From Priapulus caudatus (Eukaryota; Priapulida; Priapulimorpha; Priapulimorphida; Priapulidae), in the NCBI RefSeq assembly GCF_000485595.1, contig NW_014577150.1:309594-373593 (forward strand): a stretch of DNA of 64,000 bases, given 5' to 3'. The translations under genes were made by a program, and so were the position numbers. Shown piece after piece: positions 1 through 12,800 of this stretch. Numbering within the stretch: position 1 is the stretch's first letter; each line of letters starts with the position of its first letter. The notes beneath the pieces are model-generated. The model worked only from the letters and a program-made list of their open reading frames with translations, was not told the origin of the DNA and did no database searches.

Positions 1-1474
1 CGGACGGACGGACGACCGGACGGACGGACGATCATGCGATTCTACAAGCTGCATCTGACTATGTCAGATGAGCTAAAAATCATACAAACACGCACGCGCG
101 CCCGTGTGCTCACGACCACGTCCGCTACCCGACTCCCTCACTATACTATATTTGAATTCTAGCCGTTAACCTGCCCATAAAGCTACCGAATCGGGCGATT
201 CACACATAACCCTAGTGCCTCCCTCCTCCTATAGTGCCTCCCTGCCTGCTTATGCAATCACTAAAACTGCAAATGTAGACATCAGGCTGCTTATATCTGT
301 ATTTTTTATTACTTTGGTTTTTGTTATTGTGCATTTAATGTCAATCAAATTTTAACAGAACCAAAAAATTTGACCCCCTCTTTTTCAAAAAGCTGGATCC
401 GCCCATGTACACGCCCCTGTATGGTTAGGGTTAGGATTAGGGTTAGGGTTAGGTTTAGGGTTAGAGTTAGGGAGTAGGCGTAAGCGACTCCCTAGACGCG
501 TTAGTGGAGTAGGCGAGGTACGGTCCGGTATATTAGATAGTACCAGGGTACGTTTCGGTATACCGGACCGTACCCAGGGTACGTTCCGGCAGTACCCTGG
601 GGGACATAGACCCTCTTGGCCATAGTGGCTTATAATATGGAATTTTGAGAATGAATTAACGTAAATGCGTTAGAGGATAGCGAGAACGTAGACGAGGAGG
701 AGGAGATGGAGGGGTCGAGCTTACATGAGGGCGACATATATGGTAGAGAAATGGAGAAGTCAAGGGATTAGAGGGCGCAGAGGGGGAAGACGTTCAAGAA
801 GATACATAGGAGGCCAAAACACTAGGTCGCGTATGTTACGTGACATACAGCTAGTTTTGTCTGCTGCTACCAAAAGCTTCCTACCACAATTTATATACCA
901 TCACCACATCGTAATTTTAATGAGATAAGTACAAATCTATCAGCAAATAATATGCAAAGCTCTAGTAAGCATGCGTTCGTTATTACCAGGAGCAAGAGTG
1001 ACATAATAGAGACCTTAATTATGTCAGTGCACTGTGGATATTGCTATGTCACTGTATGTGATCGAGTTTCTTCATATTAAATCGATAATAGCTAAAATAT
1101 TACATTAAAATATGCATTGCTATGTATGATACGCAGTGGCGTAGACAGGTCCTCAGTTGTGAGGGGATGATTACGCGGTTACTTCCATCGCAATGTATAT
1201 GAAGAGTGTGCGCAAGTAGCGCACACCGCGAGCGCCTTGGCGCAAAGCCCCTAATGGGTGCGGTTCAGGGGCCCTGGTGGGGTGCAGGGGCAGAGCCCTT
1301 GCCCGAGGTCCAGGGGGCGGAGCCCCCGGAAGCTCTCAGATTTTAGCAATTTAGAACCTTCAAGATGGTCGTTTTTGTGGTAATTGAAAAAAATTGATAT
1401 TGTAAGTGCAATTTTGTGAATTCGAGGGTAATTTTTTTCTTTGGATCCCAGAGGTTTAATAACACGCACCCCCC
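1..1474 (+). repeat. Duplicated block, copy 1
   Basis: This block matches about 5028-6672 in the same order and orientation. Shared landmarks are a GACG-rich array at 1-33, the phrase ATGCGATTCTACAAGC at 34, a TTAGGG tract near 421-470, the end of a TTAGGG-bearing MITE at 620 and the start of a hAT-like element at 1134. Similarity stops after TAATAA-CACGCACCCCC near 1474, where copy 1 runs into an ATGT microsatellite. The two copies differ mainly by scattered 1-3 base insertions and deletions. No credible coding region is seen here. Confidence 0.85.
421..620 (+). mobile_element. Partial TTAGGG-bearing MITE (right half)
   Basis: It holds a degenerate TTAGGG array at about 421-470, then the GGAGTAGGCG and GTACGGTCCGG internal segments, then the right terminal repeat ending in GGGGGACATAGACCCTC near 612. 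These parts match the complete copies at 3067-3350 and 9432-9665. The left terminal repeat is missing: directly upstream is unrelated sequence ending ACACGCCCCTG. No target duplication can be defined for this copy. Confidence 0.75.

Positions 1475-1475
<1 letters not shown>
1134..1475 (+). mobile_element. Truncated hAT-like element, left end only
   Basis: It begins CAGTGGCGTAGACAGG, preceded by ATGATACG at 1126-1133, exactly as the complete element at 6305-8189 does. Sequence similarity to that element runs to about 1474 and then stops at a microsatellite, so the right end is absent. Because element and left flank are shared, this copy arose by duplication of the locus and not by a separate insertion. 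Confidence 0.7.
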
Positions 1476-1476
<1 letters not shown>

Positions 1477-1505
<29 letters not shown>

Positions 1506-1506
1506 T
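1477..1506 (+). repeat. (ATGT)n microsatellite
   Basis: About seven tandem ATGT units. It sits exactly where similarity between the two duplicated blocks ends, so it may mark the rearrangement or mis-join point. Confidence 0.9.
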
Positions 1507-1507
1507 C

Positions 1508-2689
1508 GTACCCTATGGGCGGCCAAACCGCCCAAGCGATCTGGATGCAATTTTCAGGGGGCGATTTCCTATACCCGGGGAGTGTTCCTAGACGAAAAAA
1601 ATCTGTCAATCCGTGAAACTCGCCGAAAAATCCGTGAAAAATCCCTGAATTCGTGAAACTTGACAGACAATGTCAGCACTCACTGTACAGTGCTGCCACA
1701 CACAGAAAAATCTATGACTATTTCTTGCCCGTACCTCATGATCTCATCAGCTGCTCGTATTGTGAAACCGAAACCAATACTAAAACAGAGCATAACCAGG
1801 ACCAGTTCAGAGGTACTACCCAGTGAGTTCAGAGGTTCAGTTCAGATGCTACGATCTCAAAATGCATTGTACCATTCCAAAGCTATACTACTATGCATTT
1901 TCTCATTCAATAGAAACATTTCTTAATTTCAATGCGCATGGTTGCGCGCCAAGCATTTACTAGACAATATCCAGTGGACCCAGACCCCACTCGCTGGCCT
2001 GTCTGTATCTATACTATATATAGAATTTCTTTTATTCATGGTATGATCTCACAATGGATAGCTGTACGTGGGGAGCTCAACAGTTGGAGACGCCAGGAAT
2101 CTCTACATATTTGCACCAGAGAATAACACGAAAACCATTGTTTATCAAGAGGCTTTGAAATAAAAAGTGCAACCCATTCGTACATGCTGTTATATAATAA
2201 TAACATTTTGTCATTTACACCATATTACTATTATGTCCCAGGGGTTCTAAGTTGGGTTGTGCTGTCATATAAATGTCATACGTAACAGTTTTTCCCATGC
2301 TTATTATCTTATTAGACTGATTTCTAAATATTGATATTGTGTGCAATGTTATTGTCGATTTTTACCCAATGTTCCTATTGTGTCCGATTATTAGTACTGC
2401 GGGTACCCGCAGCTAGTGGTGCAATATTAGATGAGATAGATATAGGATCCGCTGCATATACGAATGCAGGGGAATTATTTGTAAACTAGTAGGAAGAAAT
2501 AAAACTATAACCGTACAGTTAACCGTATCTAACTGTGTTCTGTTCCGCTGGTACTACCTGTTATTTGCTACGGGCATCGCCATCCTGCCTAATATACCGG
2601 CAGGAGCGAACACTGAATCCAAACAACTAGGACACGCGTTAACTATATAACGCCTGTCGTACCGTAGTTGGCTACCCCTGGGGCCACTA
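1508..2689. other. Intergenic, no gene recognised
   Basis: Only short unconvincing reading frames are present on either strand. There is no recognisable domain, no exon with good splice sites and no clear repeat structure. Confidence 0.5.
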
Positions 2690-3745
2690 CATTATTGTCA
2701 CCAAAAATGTTCGTGAGAATGTCCGCCCAATAGCCTCCAAGCTGCAGAAACGGGATCTGGACATCTATCAGGCATATGGTATGGTAGACAAGAAATGTGA
2801 GCGAATCACTGTTATGAGACAGGAAATAGATATTGAGTATATGGGCTGTGGTATGACGATGCTACACGCTTAGCCACATCTCTAGATACATCAATTTCAG
2901 TGCCAAGGGCACAGAAGTCAACCCGACAGATCTATATAGGGCCAATGCCCCCAGTGAATCTCCGAAAGAGTACTGCCTCAGAAACTTGCCAATCCCCTTG
3001 TGTGACCACCTGTCCACGGAGTTCCAAACTCGCTTCAACCCCGAAAGCAGAAAGGGTGTTAATATTGCTCATAGGGTCTATGTCCCCCATGGTACTGCCG
3101 GAACGTACCCTGGTAACTATCTAGCTGATATGGTTAGGGTTAGGGTTAGGGTTAGGGATAGGGTTAGGGTTAGGGTTAGGGTTAGGGATAGGGTTAGGGT
3201 TAGTGTTAGGGTTAGGGTTAGAGAGTAGACGTAGGCGACTCCCTAGACTCGTTAATGGAGTAGGCGAGGTACGGTCCGGCATATCAGATAGTAGTATTTA
3301 GTACCAGGGTACGTTCCGGCAGTACCCTAGGGGACATAGACCCTCTCAGCGTTAATATTCTTGCTCTACTTCCCGGTGCCATCACACAGACCGAAAATAG
3401 TCAACCCATCGTGGAAGGTTTAATGTACTGGGAGGAGGATATGCCAGATGTTTCCACACTGCGATCCGAGGTGAAGGAGTGGCAATGCTACTGGAGAGGC
3501 AGGGAGGCAATCCAGTCTTCACCCTCACCAAACTTGTCTGAGTGTCTGGAGCATGCTGACATCGACATTTTCCCAAACATCCGCACCCTGTTGAGGGTGC
3601 GATGGGTTGGGAGGATCGACTGTCTGGTCTCACAGTGATGAACATGAAACACAACATGTATATTGACTATGAACGAATCTGCCAAATGTTTATAGAACGG
3701 AACAAACGGAAGATGTTTTCCAGTTGCATACTCTACCAGTAAGCT
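2690..3745 (+). pseudogene. Decayed hAT-type transposase, C-terminal part (P52rIPK/ZMYM-like)
   Basis: Translation on the plus strand, changing frame several times, gives segments typical of the DUF4371/hAT C-terminal dimerisation transposases often annotated as 52 kDa repressor-like or zinc finger MYM-type 1-like. Examples are a QKRDLDIYQAY-like segment near 2750, NLPIPLCDHLSTEFQTRF at about 2983-3036 and ADIDIFPNIRTLLRV at about 3557-3600, the conserved end of the dimerisation domain. Stops and frameshifts interrupt it, and a 284-bp MITE sits inside it at 3067-3350. It is a relic, not a working gene. The superfamily call rests on these recognisable blocks; the N-terminal zinc finger and catalytic core are not visible. 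Confidence 0.7.
3067..3350 (+). mobile_element. TTAGGG-bearing MITE, complete copy, 9-bp target duplication
   Basis: A 284-bp element flanked on both sides by GTTAATATT (3058-3066 and 3351-3359). Its ends form a terminal inverted repeat of roughly 48 bp: left GCTCATAGGGTCTATGTCC, right (reverse complement) GCTGAGAGGGTCTATGTCC, continuing with GGTACTGCCGGAACGTACC. The interior holds about 15 TTAGGG or near-TTAGGG units (3133-3223). A 9-bp duplication with long inverted ends is the pattern of Mutator-like elements, so the superfamily is an inference. It interrupts a hAT transposase relic, which makes the insertion boundaries unambiguous. Confidence 0.85.
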
Positions 3746-4400
3746 GCCACCGGTGTCACTGCCTGAAATCTCGTCACCCATAACTGAATTCTAACTACGT
3801 ACTCCACTATCAATGTCACCCTGGTTGAAATCAGCAGGGTTAAACCGTTAGCAGTGTTAAACCGCGTCATATGGATAAAAATCATTTTGTTTAGCTTCTA
3901 ATGTTACAAATGCCAAAATGTTTATTGACTGAAATTTGTTCTAGTAGGCTTACTTAGTATCCTCAGTGTCCCACTGTCAACACATTCGTCATGACCGAGT
4001 TATGAGCATATAGATGAGAATTTTCATCAAATTGGCAGGTTTCAGACTATATTTTGCTCTTAGGGTAATTTTTGAAATCAGTGTAAACTCATTGGAAAAA
4101 TTTTTTATTTTATATATTAAACTCAACATGAGCTCACAAATTAATGCTCAGATCGTTATAGAATGTACCAGAGCATCCATTTTTTCAAAATTTTGCAAAC
4201 ATGTTTATACAAACAAGAGCCGCAGAGCGTCTGGGCTCATCTGAGGTCTGTTGCTACGATTATAAAGCGTAAGAAATTCAAGTCGTGCGTAGTACGCTGA
4301 CATTTGTTAAGGCGCAGATATCAGATCAGCCAGTTGCGTACACATCAGATAGTTAGGAACACGCCCACCTATCGCAAGATGAGGGTAAGGGGAGGTGGCG
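3746..4400. other. Intergenic with a dispersed repeat at about 4206-4330
   Basis: No gene is seen. The stretch at 4212-4330, starting ACAAGAGCCGCAGAGCG, recurs at about 25539-25660. A related form starting ACAAGTGCCGCAGAGCGACA is found at 21436 and 54737. The repeat class is unknown. Confidence 0.6.
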
Positions 4401-4439
4401 CGGACAGGTGCGGTGTGGAGTGTGGGAAGGGAAGGGAGG

Positions 4440-5030
4440 GTGTGGGAGGGCTCTAATAGCAAAGAAGCATCAAACTCCTCTTGTTAAACAGTCCAACAAT
4501 CCATGTTGTAACCTCCTCTTGAGGGTCCATAAAGTATCCGACAACTGGATTAACCCTCGTCATGTCCACAGAAGGGACCATTTCATGGTCCTTTCAATAA
4601 AGCCTATAAGAAAGCTAGTACCACTCGCGTGGAAACAAAAAGTTTTCAATCGCCGTCCCGTCAAGAACCATGTCCTCGATAAAATCTAAAAGACCTGCCC
4701 TGTGCCCATTTGACCTTTGACCTGTGACCATCCATTTCGGCGACATGATGCCTTTCATAACATGATGCTATAACACCGACTAATCACTAGGAGCCTAAGG
4801 GTCGAGCTGTTTGAGATTTGTGCGCGCAATTCTGCATTTCCTCCCTAATATCATTTAAGTTAAGGAGTGATATTTCCCGCCTTCTTTTACCAGCTCTTGA
4901 CCTTTGACGGCGTTGATCCCACCAGCTTCGACATCGCAATCGATTTTTGTACGATCCCCCCTCAGACGATCGCCGAATATCGTCGACCCGTACGTCGAGC
5001 GGTTAAGATTTGTCCGCAACTGCTTGACGG
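4440..5030 (+). repeat. Dispersed repeat with DR1-like motif; inverted copy at 61190-61640
   Basis: The segment around 4490-4740 and 4800-4870 is the reverse complement of 61190-61640. Shared phrases are GGACCATTTCATGGTCC/GGACCATGAATG, TGACCTTTGACCTGTGACC at about 4708, and AATTCTGCATTTCCTCCC at about 4830. A second TGACCTTTGACG lies at about 4898. On the other strand the motif at 4708 reads AGGTCAAAGGTCA, a direct repeat of the nuclear-receptor half-site with one-base spacing. No coding function is seen. The repeat may run on into the GACG array at 5028. Confidence 0.65.
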
Positions 5031-6672
5031 ACGGACGACGGACGGACGGACGACAGCGGACGGACAGGACGAATCATGCGATTGCTACAAGCTTCATATG
5101 AAACTTATGTCATGATGACGCTAAAAATCAATACAAACACGCACGCGCCCGTGTGCTTCAACGACCACGTCCGCTACTCCGACAGCTCCCTCACTATATC
5201 TGATAGTTTGAATCTAAGCCGTTGAACATCTGCCATAAAGTACCGAAATCGGGCGATTCACCACATAACCCCTAGTGCCTCCCATCCTCCTATAGTGGAC
5301 CTCCTGCCTGTTTGGCAAATCACTAAACCTAGCAATAGTGTAGACATCAGGCTGTGCTTAATACGGACATAGTTCTCCGTATCTTTTTTTATTACTCTTG
5401 GTTTCTGTTGTGTGCATGTGCTAAGTGTATCAAATTTACAGCCAGTAACCAAAAAATTTGTACCCCCGTCTTTTTCAAAAAGCACTGGATCTCCCCTGTA
5501 CACGCCCCTGTATGGTTTAGTTAGGAATTAGGGTTAGGTTAGGTTTAAGGGTTAGAGTAGGGGAGTAGGCGTAAGCGACCTCCCTTAGAACGCGTTAGTG
5601 GAGTAGCAGAAGGGTACGGTCTGCGTCTAATATAGTAGATACCAGGGTATCGTTTCGGTATACTGGCCGTACCGCCAAGGTACGTTCGGCGAGTACCCTG
5701 GGACATAGACCCTCCTTGGCCATAAGTGCTTATAATATCGGAATTTGAGAATGATTAACGTAAGATGCGTTAGAGGATCAGCGAGAACAGTAGACGAGGA
5801 GGTAGAGATGGAGGGTCGCAGCTTATAGGGAGACATCATGATGGCTAGAATTCGCGTGGGGTAAGACGGTGGGAGAAGTCAACGGGGATTAAGGCGCGGC
5901 CAGGGAGGGGAAGCACGGGTCGAAAGGAAGCATACCATAGGAGGCCCTAAAACCGACTAGTCGCCTGTAGTTACGTGACCATAACAGCTAGTTTGGTCGT
6001 GCCTGCGACCAATATAGCTTCTCTACCGGTACAATTTTTTATAAATACATCACCGACATTCAAGTAAAGTAATGAGATTAAGTCAAATCTACACGAATAA
6101 TACATAAGGACTCTAAGTAAGCATTGCGTGTCGTTATTACGCGAGGGAGCGAAGAGTGGACATGAATAAGTGACCTTAAATGTATGTCAGCTGCTATCTG
6201 TGATATGGTGCTTATGTCACTGTATATGTGATCGGAGTTGCTTCATATTAAATCGATAATAGGCTAAAATATTGACATTAAAAATCATTGCTATGTATGA
6301 TACGCAGTGGCGTTAGACAGGTTCTGCCAGTTGTGAGGGGCATTATAGCTCGGTTTATCTTCCCATCGACAAAATGCTATACTGAAGAGTGTGCGCAAGT
6401 AGCGCACACTCCGCGACAGCCTGGCGCAAAGCCCCTAATGGGGTTGCGGAGTTTCAGGGGCCCGCCCCGTAGGGGCCTGGTGGGTGGGCAAGGGCAGAGC
6501 CCTTGCCCGAGGTCCAGGGCCGCGCCCCGGAATCTGCTCAGATTTAGCAATGTTAGAACCTTCAAGATGGTCGTTTTTTGTGTAATTGAAAAATGATATT
6601 GTAAGGCAATTTTTGTGAATTCGAGGGTAATTTTTTTCTTGATCCCAGAGGTTTTAATAACCACGCACCCCC
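5028..6672 (+). repeat. Duplicated block, copy 2
   Basis: Colinear with 1-1474. Between the anchors ATGCGATT (34 and 5076) and TAATAA before CACGCACCCC (1457 and 6655), copy 1 spans 1423 bases and copy 2 spans 1579. The difference is spread as many tiny insertions and deletions. It includes a GACGGACG array, a partial TTAGGG MITE (about 5512-5720) and the first 370 bases of the hAT element at 6305. Confidence 0.85.
5512..5720 (+). mobile_element. Partial TTAGGG-bearing MITE (right half)
   Basis: The duplicate of the partial copy at 421-620, with the same missing left end. It shows a damaged TTAGGG tract at 5515-5565 and the right terminal repeat ending GGGACATAGACCCTCC near 5714. Many single-base indels separate it from its counterpart. 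Confidence 0.7.
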
Positions 6673-8189
6673 ACCCCCAAGCACAACACACAACCAGTGA
6701 CGGAATCAGAAGTAGAATCTAGGGGGCGAATCAATGCGAGCTCAAGGCCAGCAGAAGCGCGCGACTGTGTGAATTGGTAAATAACAGCTTGCATCTAAAA
6801 GCAACATTTTGGACATCTTTATCATAGAGATATCAGGATTGTTCTCCGCTCCTTCAGGGCGTGTCCACCTCCTGTTTATGGGAGGTCCAGGGGACCTCCC
6901 CCGGAAATTTTGTTGAAAGTAACACCTCTTCGATGCAATTTCCTGCACTATGAGGCAGCACTATTAAACAATCTTCATCACAATAACATCACTGTTGAGT
7001 TGAGTATTTTTACCTTTGGGGACACCAAAGACTAAAATGCTTACTACCAAATCTGTGCTATACATGTACCGTACCATGTAAACTGGGGTTGCCAGTGCAG
7101 ACCTACCTAAGCTAAAATACCTTTACCCTGAAAATTCGAGGACCGCCCCCTGTGCTACCGACCCCCCGTTGACAACTACAACACTGCAATCATCTCCCCC
7201 TGAAATTTTGATAAAACGTATATTTTACTGAGAAGTGAGAACCTTAAAACTGCAAAAGAATATGAGAAAAACAACCAGATTTGAACCAAATAGTGCATAA
7301 TTTCACCCCTTATACAAAATCGGGAATATACTTCCGGTCGGGTCTCAGCACCCCCATCCCCCCTCCCAAAAAGTGAGATGAAATTGAATTTTCCCATTCA
7401 ACCCCCCTAAAAATTCAATATCCCAACTCTCAATAGGTCTATTCTAATTTTAAACAAAGCAAGGATTTAACTTTCGTGAGCAGTGATAAGACGTGATTTG
7501 GGGATTTTGAAAAAAAAAATCGTATATGGGGAATGCGTCCAAAATTAACCGTCTGAGTTTCAGTAAAATAATGTCATTCTTGGAACGAATTACAGCCATT
7601 TTACAGTAGATGTATGTCACGTTCCATTTCTCTAATAATTCATTAGGAGAGTATGAATAGCGATGACGGATTTGTAGATAAATATCCAGTATTTATTGTC
7701 TGTAAAATATTAAATTTTTTCCCATTTTCTTCCTGAAAATAGGGGGTGATGAAAGCCACCCCACCTCAATAAGTGTGGGGAGATATACCCCCATCCCCCC
7801 GCTATCTACGCCCCTGTCAGATGAACTCAAATTGTTAGCAGTACTCAGTGTACTCTACAGGCACTTCTTTGTTGGTTCTACTTCTTTGTTCTTTCTTCTT
7901 TGTTGGTTCTTTGGTTCTACAGGCAGATCTGTGTTAGCAGTACTCTACAGGCGCCGCAGAACGATTTTTGAAGTGGAGGTGCTAAATTTGTTACGCTCGA
8001 CAGTGGCCAATGCAGGATTTCGAGGAGGGTAGTAAGAAACATGCGGGGGTATGCGGGTCCTCTCCCAGAATTTTGAATCCCCCATTTTCCTCCTGAAAGT
8101 AGGGAGGGGGATGATTGTACACGCCATCCCCCCCACGTCAATAAGTGGGGGGATGCATCCCCCCATCCCCCCCGCTATTTACGCCCCTG
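6305..8189 (+). mobile_element. Non-autonomous hAT-like element, complete, 8-bp target duplication
   Basis: An 1885-bp element flanked by perfect 8-bp direct repeats ATGATACG at 6297-6304 and 8190-8197. The left end begins CAGTGGCGT and the right end finishes ACGCCCCTG, that is CAGGGGCGT on the other strand. An 8-bp duplication and CAGNGGCGT-type ends are hAT features. No transposase is encoded; the interior has only short frames. The right end has a duplicated form: about 100 bp ending at 7818 (CCCGCTATCTACGCCCCTG) resembles the 100 bp ending at 8189, so the element may contain a second nested or duplicated terminus. Confidence 0.8.
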
Positions 8190-8197
8190 ATGATACG

Positions 8198-9422
8198 CAA
8201 TTTATATGAATAAACGAGTTCGAGACAATCTATAATATAATATAAAATAACGAACTTTGCAACACTCTAAAATCGTTCATTGCAACTTTCAGATGAATCT
8301 TGTACTAAGCGGACTACGATAAAAAATCGACCGAAAGAAAATCATGGACGGTATTCATTTTCTTTCATCACATTTTAGTGAAAACTAAAAGTACAGGATA
8401 ACTGCATGTCAAAAACAGATGATAGCAAGTCTTCGGTGTAATATGTTCATGCATGAGACGGTCACTACTGGCTATATACACATACATGTAATTTAACACA
8501 AGCTGATATATGTGACACTCTGCTAATATCAAATCAGTCACCAAAAATAACGTGATTTCAGGCGTTCCGCTTTATAATGGCGTTTTTAAAACTTCGGGTT
8601 GAAATTCCACCCGTATACAACACTGACGCAACATAAGGCTGAACATTTTCACTCGTTTCCCGAAAGTAACGAGTATCTATATATTTTCTTATCAATGCTT
8701 ATGTCACAGCAGTGAATGCATTTGTAGAAAGTATATTTCACACTCTCTTCAGTTAACTAATAACAACGATAGATCACTCCTGCAAAAAATAGCCAGGACC
8801 TTGCTGCGAAATATACCTGAACTCGAGCCGACTAAACGGCTGACATTCAAGTTTTGACTTAACAAAGAACAAAATAAGAATGACATCTAATGACAAATGG
8901 TATCTGGAACGTGCACACGGGAGGGCACTAGCGATATTGGGATAAGGATACAGAACGTGTGTCGCCAAAACTGTCACCAAAGCCAAGACATCGTCTACTT
9001 TTTACGAAATCAAAATAACGATGAAAAACAATTTTCAAGCTTTACGTTTGTTGGCAAGGATTCAGTTGATCACTGCGACTTAAGACCATTGGCAGGGAGG
9101 GATTCATGCTATCTGACCGAGATTTGCCAGATTTTGCACCCGTTGCACAGAGATTTGACCCGTTTTTCCAGATGGATCCAATTAAGTGAAAATACTCTGA
9201 AATACTAAACTGAGGCAACTGCAACACTCAGCCAGTCGTTAAAGATCTGCTGATGGGTCGGTCCGTAAAATCATGCTCTGGATCACGCACAACCACACTG
9301 TTTTGGCACAAGGTCAGTTCATATTATTGAGATCCAGAGTCCACACAAAACAAACACGACCCTGTGTCTATAAGAAAACAAGATGTACAGACACATTACA
9401 TCCTTTCTATAGCAACACGAAT
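8198..9422. other. Intergenic, no gene recognised
   Basis: Only short reading frames without recognisable domains are present on either strand, and no clear repeat is seen. Confidence 0.5.
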
Positions 9423-9431
9423 CCTATTATG

Positions 9432-9665
9432 GCTGAGAGGGTCTATGTCCCCTAGGGTACTGCCGGAACGTACTCTGGGTACGGTCCGGTATACCCTGGT
9501 ACTATCTAATAAGCCGGACCCTACCTCGTCTACTCCACTGACGAGTTTAGGGAGTCGCCTACGCCTACTCCCTAACCCTAACCATATCAAATAGTTACCA
9601 GGGTATACCGGACCGTACCCAGGGTACATTCCGGCAGTACCCTGGGGGACATAGACCCTATGAGC
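9432..9665 (-). mobile_element. TTAGGG-bearing MITE, complete copy with shortened telomere array
   Basis: A 234-bp element of the same family as 3067-3350, with its internal motif on the opposite strand (CCCTAACCCTAACC at 9571-9584). It is flanked by CCTATTATG (9423-9431) and TCTATTATG (9666-9674), a 9-bp duplication with one mismatch. The ends are GCTGAGAGGGTCTATGTCC on the left and, on the other strand, GCTCATAGGGTCTATGTCC on the right. The telomere-like array is reduced to about two units, so array length varies between copies while the ends stay constant. Confidence 0.85.
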
Positions 9666-9839
9666 TCTATTATGCATCCAGATGATAAGGTATTTAAATG
9701 TATATCATGCAATAAAAACAGTATTTATCAGCAAGCACTAATGGTGGATTTGAAATGTGTCTATTATACATATATTACATATAACACAGTGTCTAACACA
9801 ACAGAAAATATTTCGTTCGCATAAAAGAACGAGTGCAGC

Positions 9840-12800
9840 TCAGAATATTCGATTGATGATAGCAGTTGGCACATCCATGGTTCCATCCTGCACTAATACG
9901 ATGTCATATAAATCCTGGTACTTTGATAGCAGCCTGTCCACCTACAATTAGGATACCAAAAATTTAATCAATATATATCAGATACCCGATTGTGGAAAAA
10001 ATATAGACTAAATATCTGGCATTGATGTCTTACAATATTCATCTATTAGTTAATCTCTATTACAAGTCAATTGCAAAACATTAACGAGTGATTAAAAACA
10101 GTGCCTTTTAAGCAAATCACTTATATTATTCAGGAGCACAAAATGAATAACCTATCACTAATTACAAACCCCGTGATTTAGAAATCCAATTTTGAGCGTG
10201 GCCTCTGGACTCGGACAACCATCAGCCATGTGGCAGTCACCGATACTGTCTCCCATTAGGATGATGTTGTGACGGTGGGACAGCTTCTCAAAGTAGTCAG
10301 AGTTCTCGATCGCAGATTCGTTCTTGCTAAAGGTGTGAATCAGGTTGCCTTTAAATCCAATAACCTTGCCCTATGGAAATGCCAGAGAGAGGACAGATTA
10401 TGTTAATATTCTATCAAATCACGTATAAAAGAACAACTGAATTGATGATATCGATCTTCGAAATTTCACGGTAGCCGCACGATTCTCAAGACTTAGCTCT
10501 CACACCCATCTGGACACCCCACTAGAAAAAGCACTTACAAGCATGCACATGCATACATTTTGAAATTGGGACAAGTTTTGCTACTGGGCAGGTTACACAG
10601 TCACATCGTGTTGAGGCATTTTTATTAGCAATAGTACATTTGGTTAACAGCAAAGGAAAATTGGTTTTCAAATCTCCTTAAATCAATCATTCAGGATTTT
10701 AAACAGTGAGAAATCTAAATGTGGCCATGTATAAATGTAAAGAGCATTTAGTTTTCAATGCCAATAAAATATATACTACTCATGCATAAGGTATAACACA
10801 AATTATACCAATGATAAAAAGCATTTTGATGCGATGATCAGAGGAAATATTATCAAGAGATTCAAAAATCAATAGATTCTATTATTATTCACTCCTGATA
10901 TATTTAGAGTCGATATAGGATTCTATATTATGGCACTCTTGACATTATTGCTTCAAGGACCATATCATTATTGCCATGCAAGTTTAACCTTACCTGGTAA
11001 ATTTTTAAATAGGTTCTACAAGCAACAATATACAATAAATAACAATAAACAATGCTTTCTACAGGTCATTGTAATGCAAATATTGAAACTCCTATCTTCT
11101 TTTGGTAGGTTCACTCACCTACTTATTCAGGTTAAGTCAATGACAAACAACAGTGTCAGGCTATGTGCTAGCAGGTGAGTGCTAAATACTAGTTTGGTAA
11201 AATTGGTAATCCTGGATATTTACAATATAGAAGATAAATCCTACTAGTTTACATACTAAATGATTTAAGTGCTACAGCTGGTTCCAAAAACACAGTCACA
11301 AGCACACACACACACGCACGCACGCACGCATGCACATACTTATAGGCCACCACATAACTCAAGACATTATTACACTGCAATTATTCAGTCCCACGTACAT
11401 TTCCATTGTACTCCATGTAGTTTGAAACTACTTTCACGTTATCGTGCATCGTTGACTTCTGTCTCATCACCTCCTCCAAGATGTCACCAATTCCAGCTGA
11501 AAACACTAGCAGGGGAACCCCATGCTTATAGAGCTTATACAGCAGCCGTTCGCTGCCATCCCTGTATGAAAGAAGCAGCAGCAGCATATAGCAACACCAG
11601 TAAGCTAGCAGCAACTTCTATATTTACAACAGCAATTATGATCCTGCCACCGACACCACCACCATGCAGCAAAATGTTTTTGACCCCACAACACGATTTG
11701 CGTTCACTTCATATTGTAAAATCATTACAGCCTTTCAGGTGGCATGATATGCATTTTTATTCACTATGGTTACTTATGAGCATTAACTTGTTAAAAATAC
11801 ACTTGTAAGCTTATATCTGCAACATCTAATGCAGCTAAATTAATCTCTCTAAGCATATATGTCAACATCTTGTAAAATTGAGCAAGATCGAAAGTGTTAA
11901 GTAATTAATTAATTAATACAGATATTGCTCTGAATTGTTGCAATCAGATACAGTGAGCTGTCAAATTAGGTTCCCATTACCATATGAGCAATATTATTTG
12001 TGAATTATGTTACGATGTTGTAATGAAACATTAAAATTCTCTAGTTTTATATCAAACACAAGCATGTCCTACACGGTTTCCCACATTTCGAGCAGCCACA
12101 AACTTTGAAGTTTATCCCTTCTTTAGAAAATTAACAGCCACTGGACAACAACAACTCTTCATAGATCAGAAGAAATATTAGTGCATCAGAATACTATATT
12201 AGTTTATTATAAAATAGCAGTGCATTAGTAAAAGCACATTTTGCGCTTCATTAGAGCATGTCTTCTTTTGACCAAATGCGTTTTGATCCCTTGACCATAC
12301 TAAGAATGGCTTTCAGACCAAATCCTTTTAGCTCAAATCTTGGATCAAATTTTAAAACATCCAGAGGGAGCCCTGCACGAGGGCATAATGAACTGCCATC
12401 GTTTTAATTTAATAATGGCTTTTTGATCATTTCAATTATTTGTCTCATCAATAAACTTACACATAAACTTTGTAGGTGTAGCTAAAGCAGTTTTTATTTG
12501 TTTTTATCATTCATGGACCAATGCACACAAGTTTACATTCACGCACATGCTTGCACACATGCTCACACGCACACGAGCCCTATTCAACAACCTGGAACAG
12601 ACTATTTTAAATGAGCTAATGGTTAAAATCCAACAGGAGCAGGCAACAAGGCATAATGAACTGCCATTGTTTTAATTTAATAATGGCTTTTTGATCATTT
12701 CAATTATTTGTCTCATCAATAAACTTACACATAAACTTTGTAGGTGTAGCTAAAGCAGTTTTTATTTGTGTTTCTATCATTCATGGACCAATGCACACAA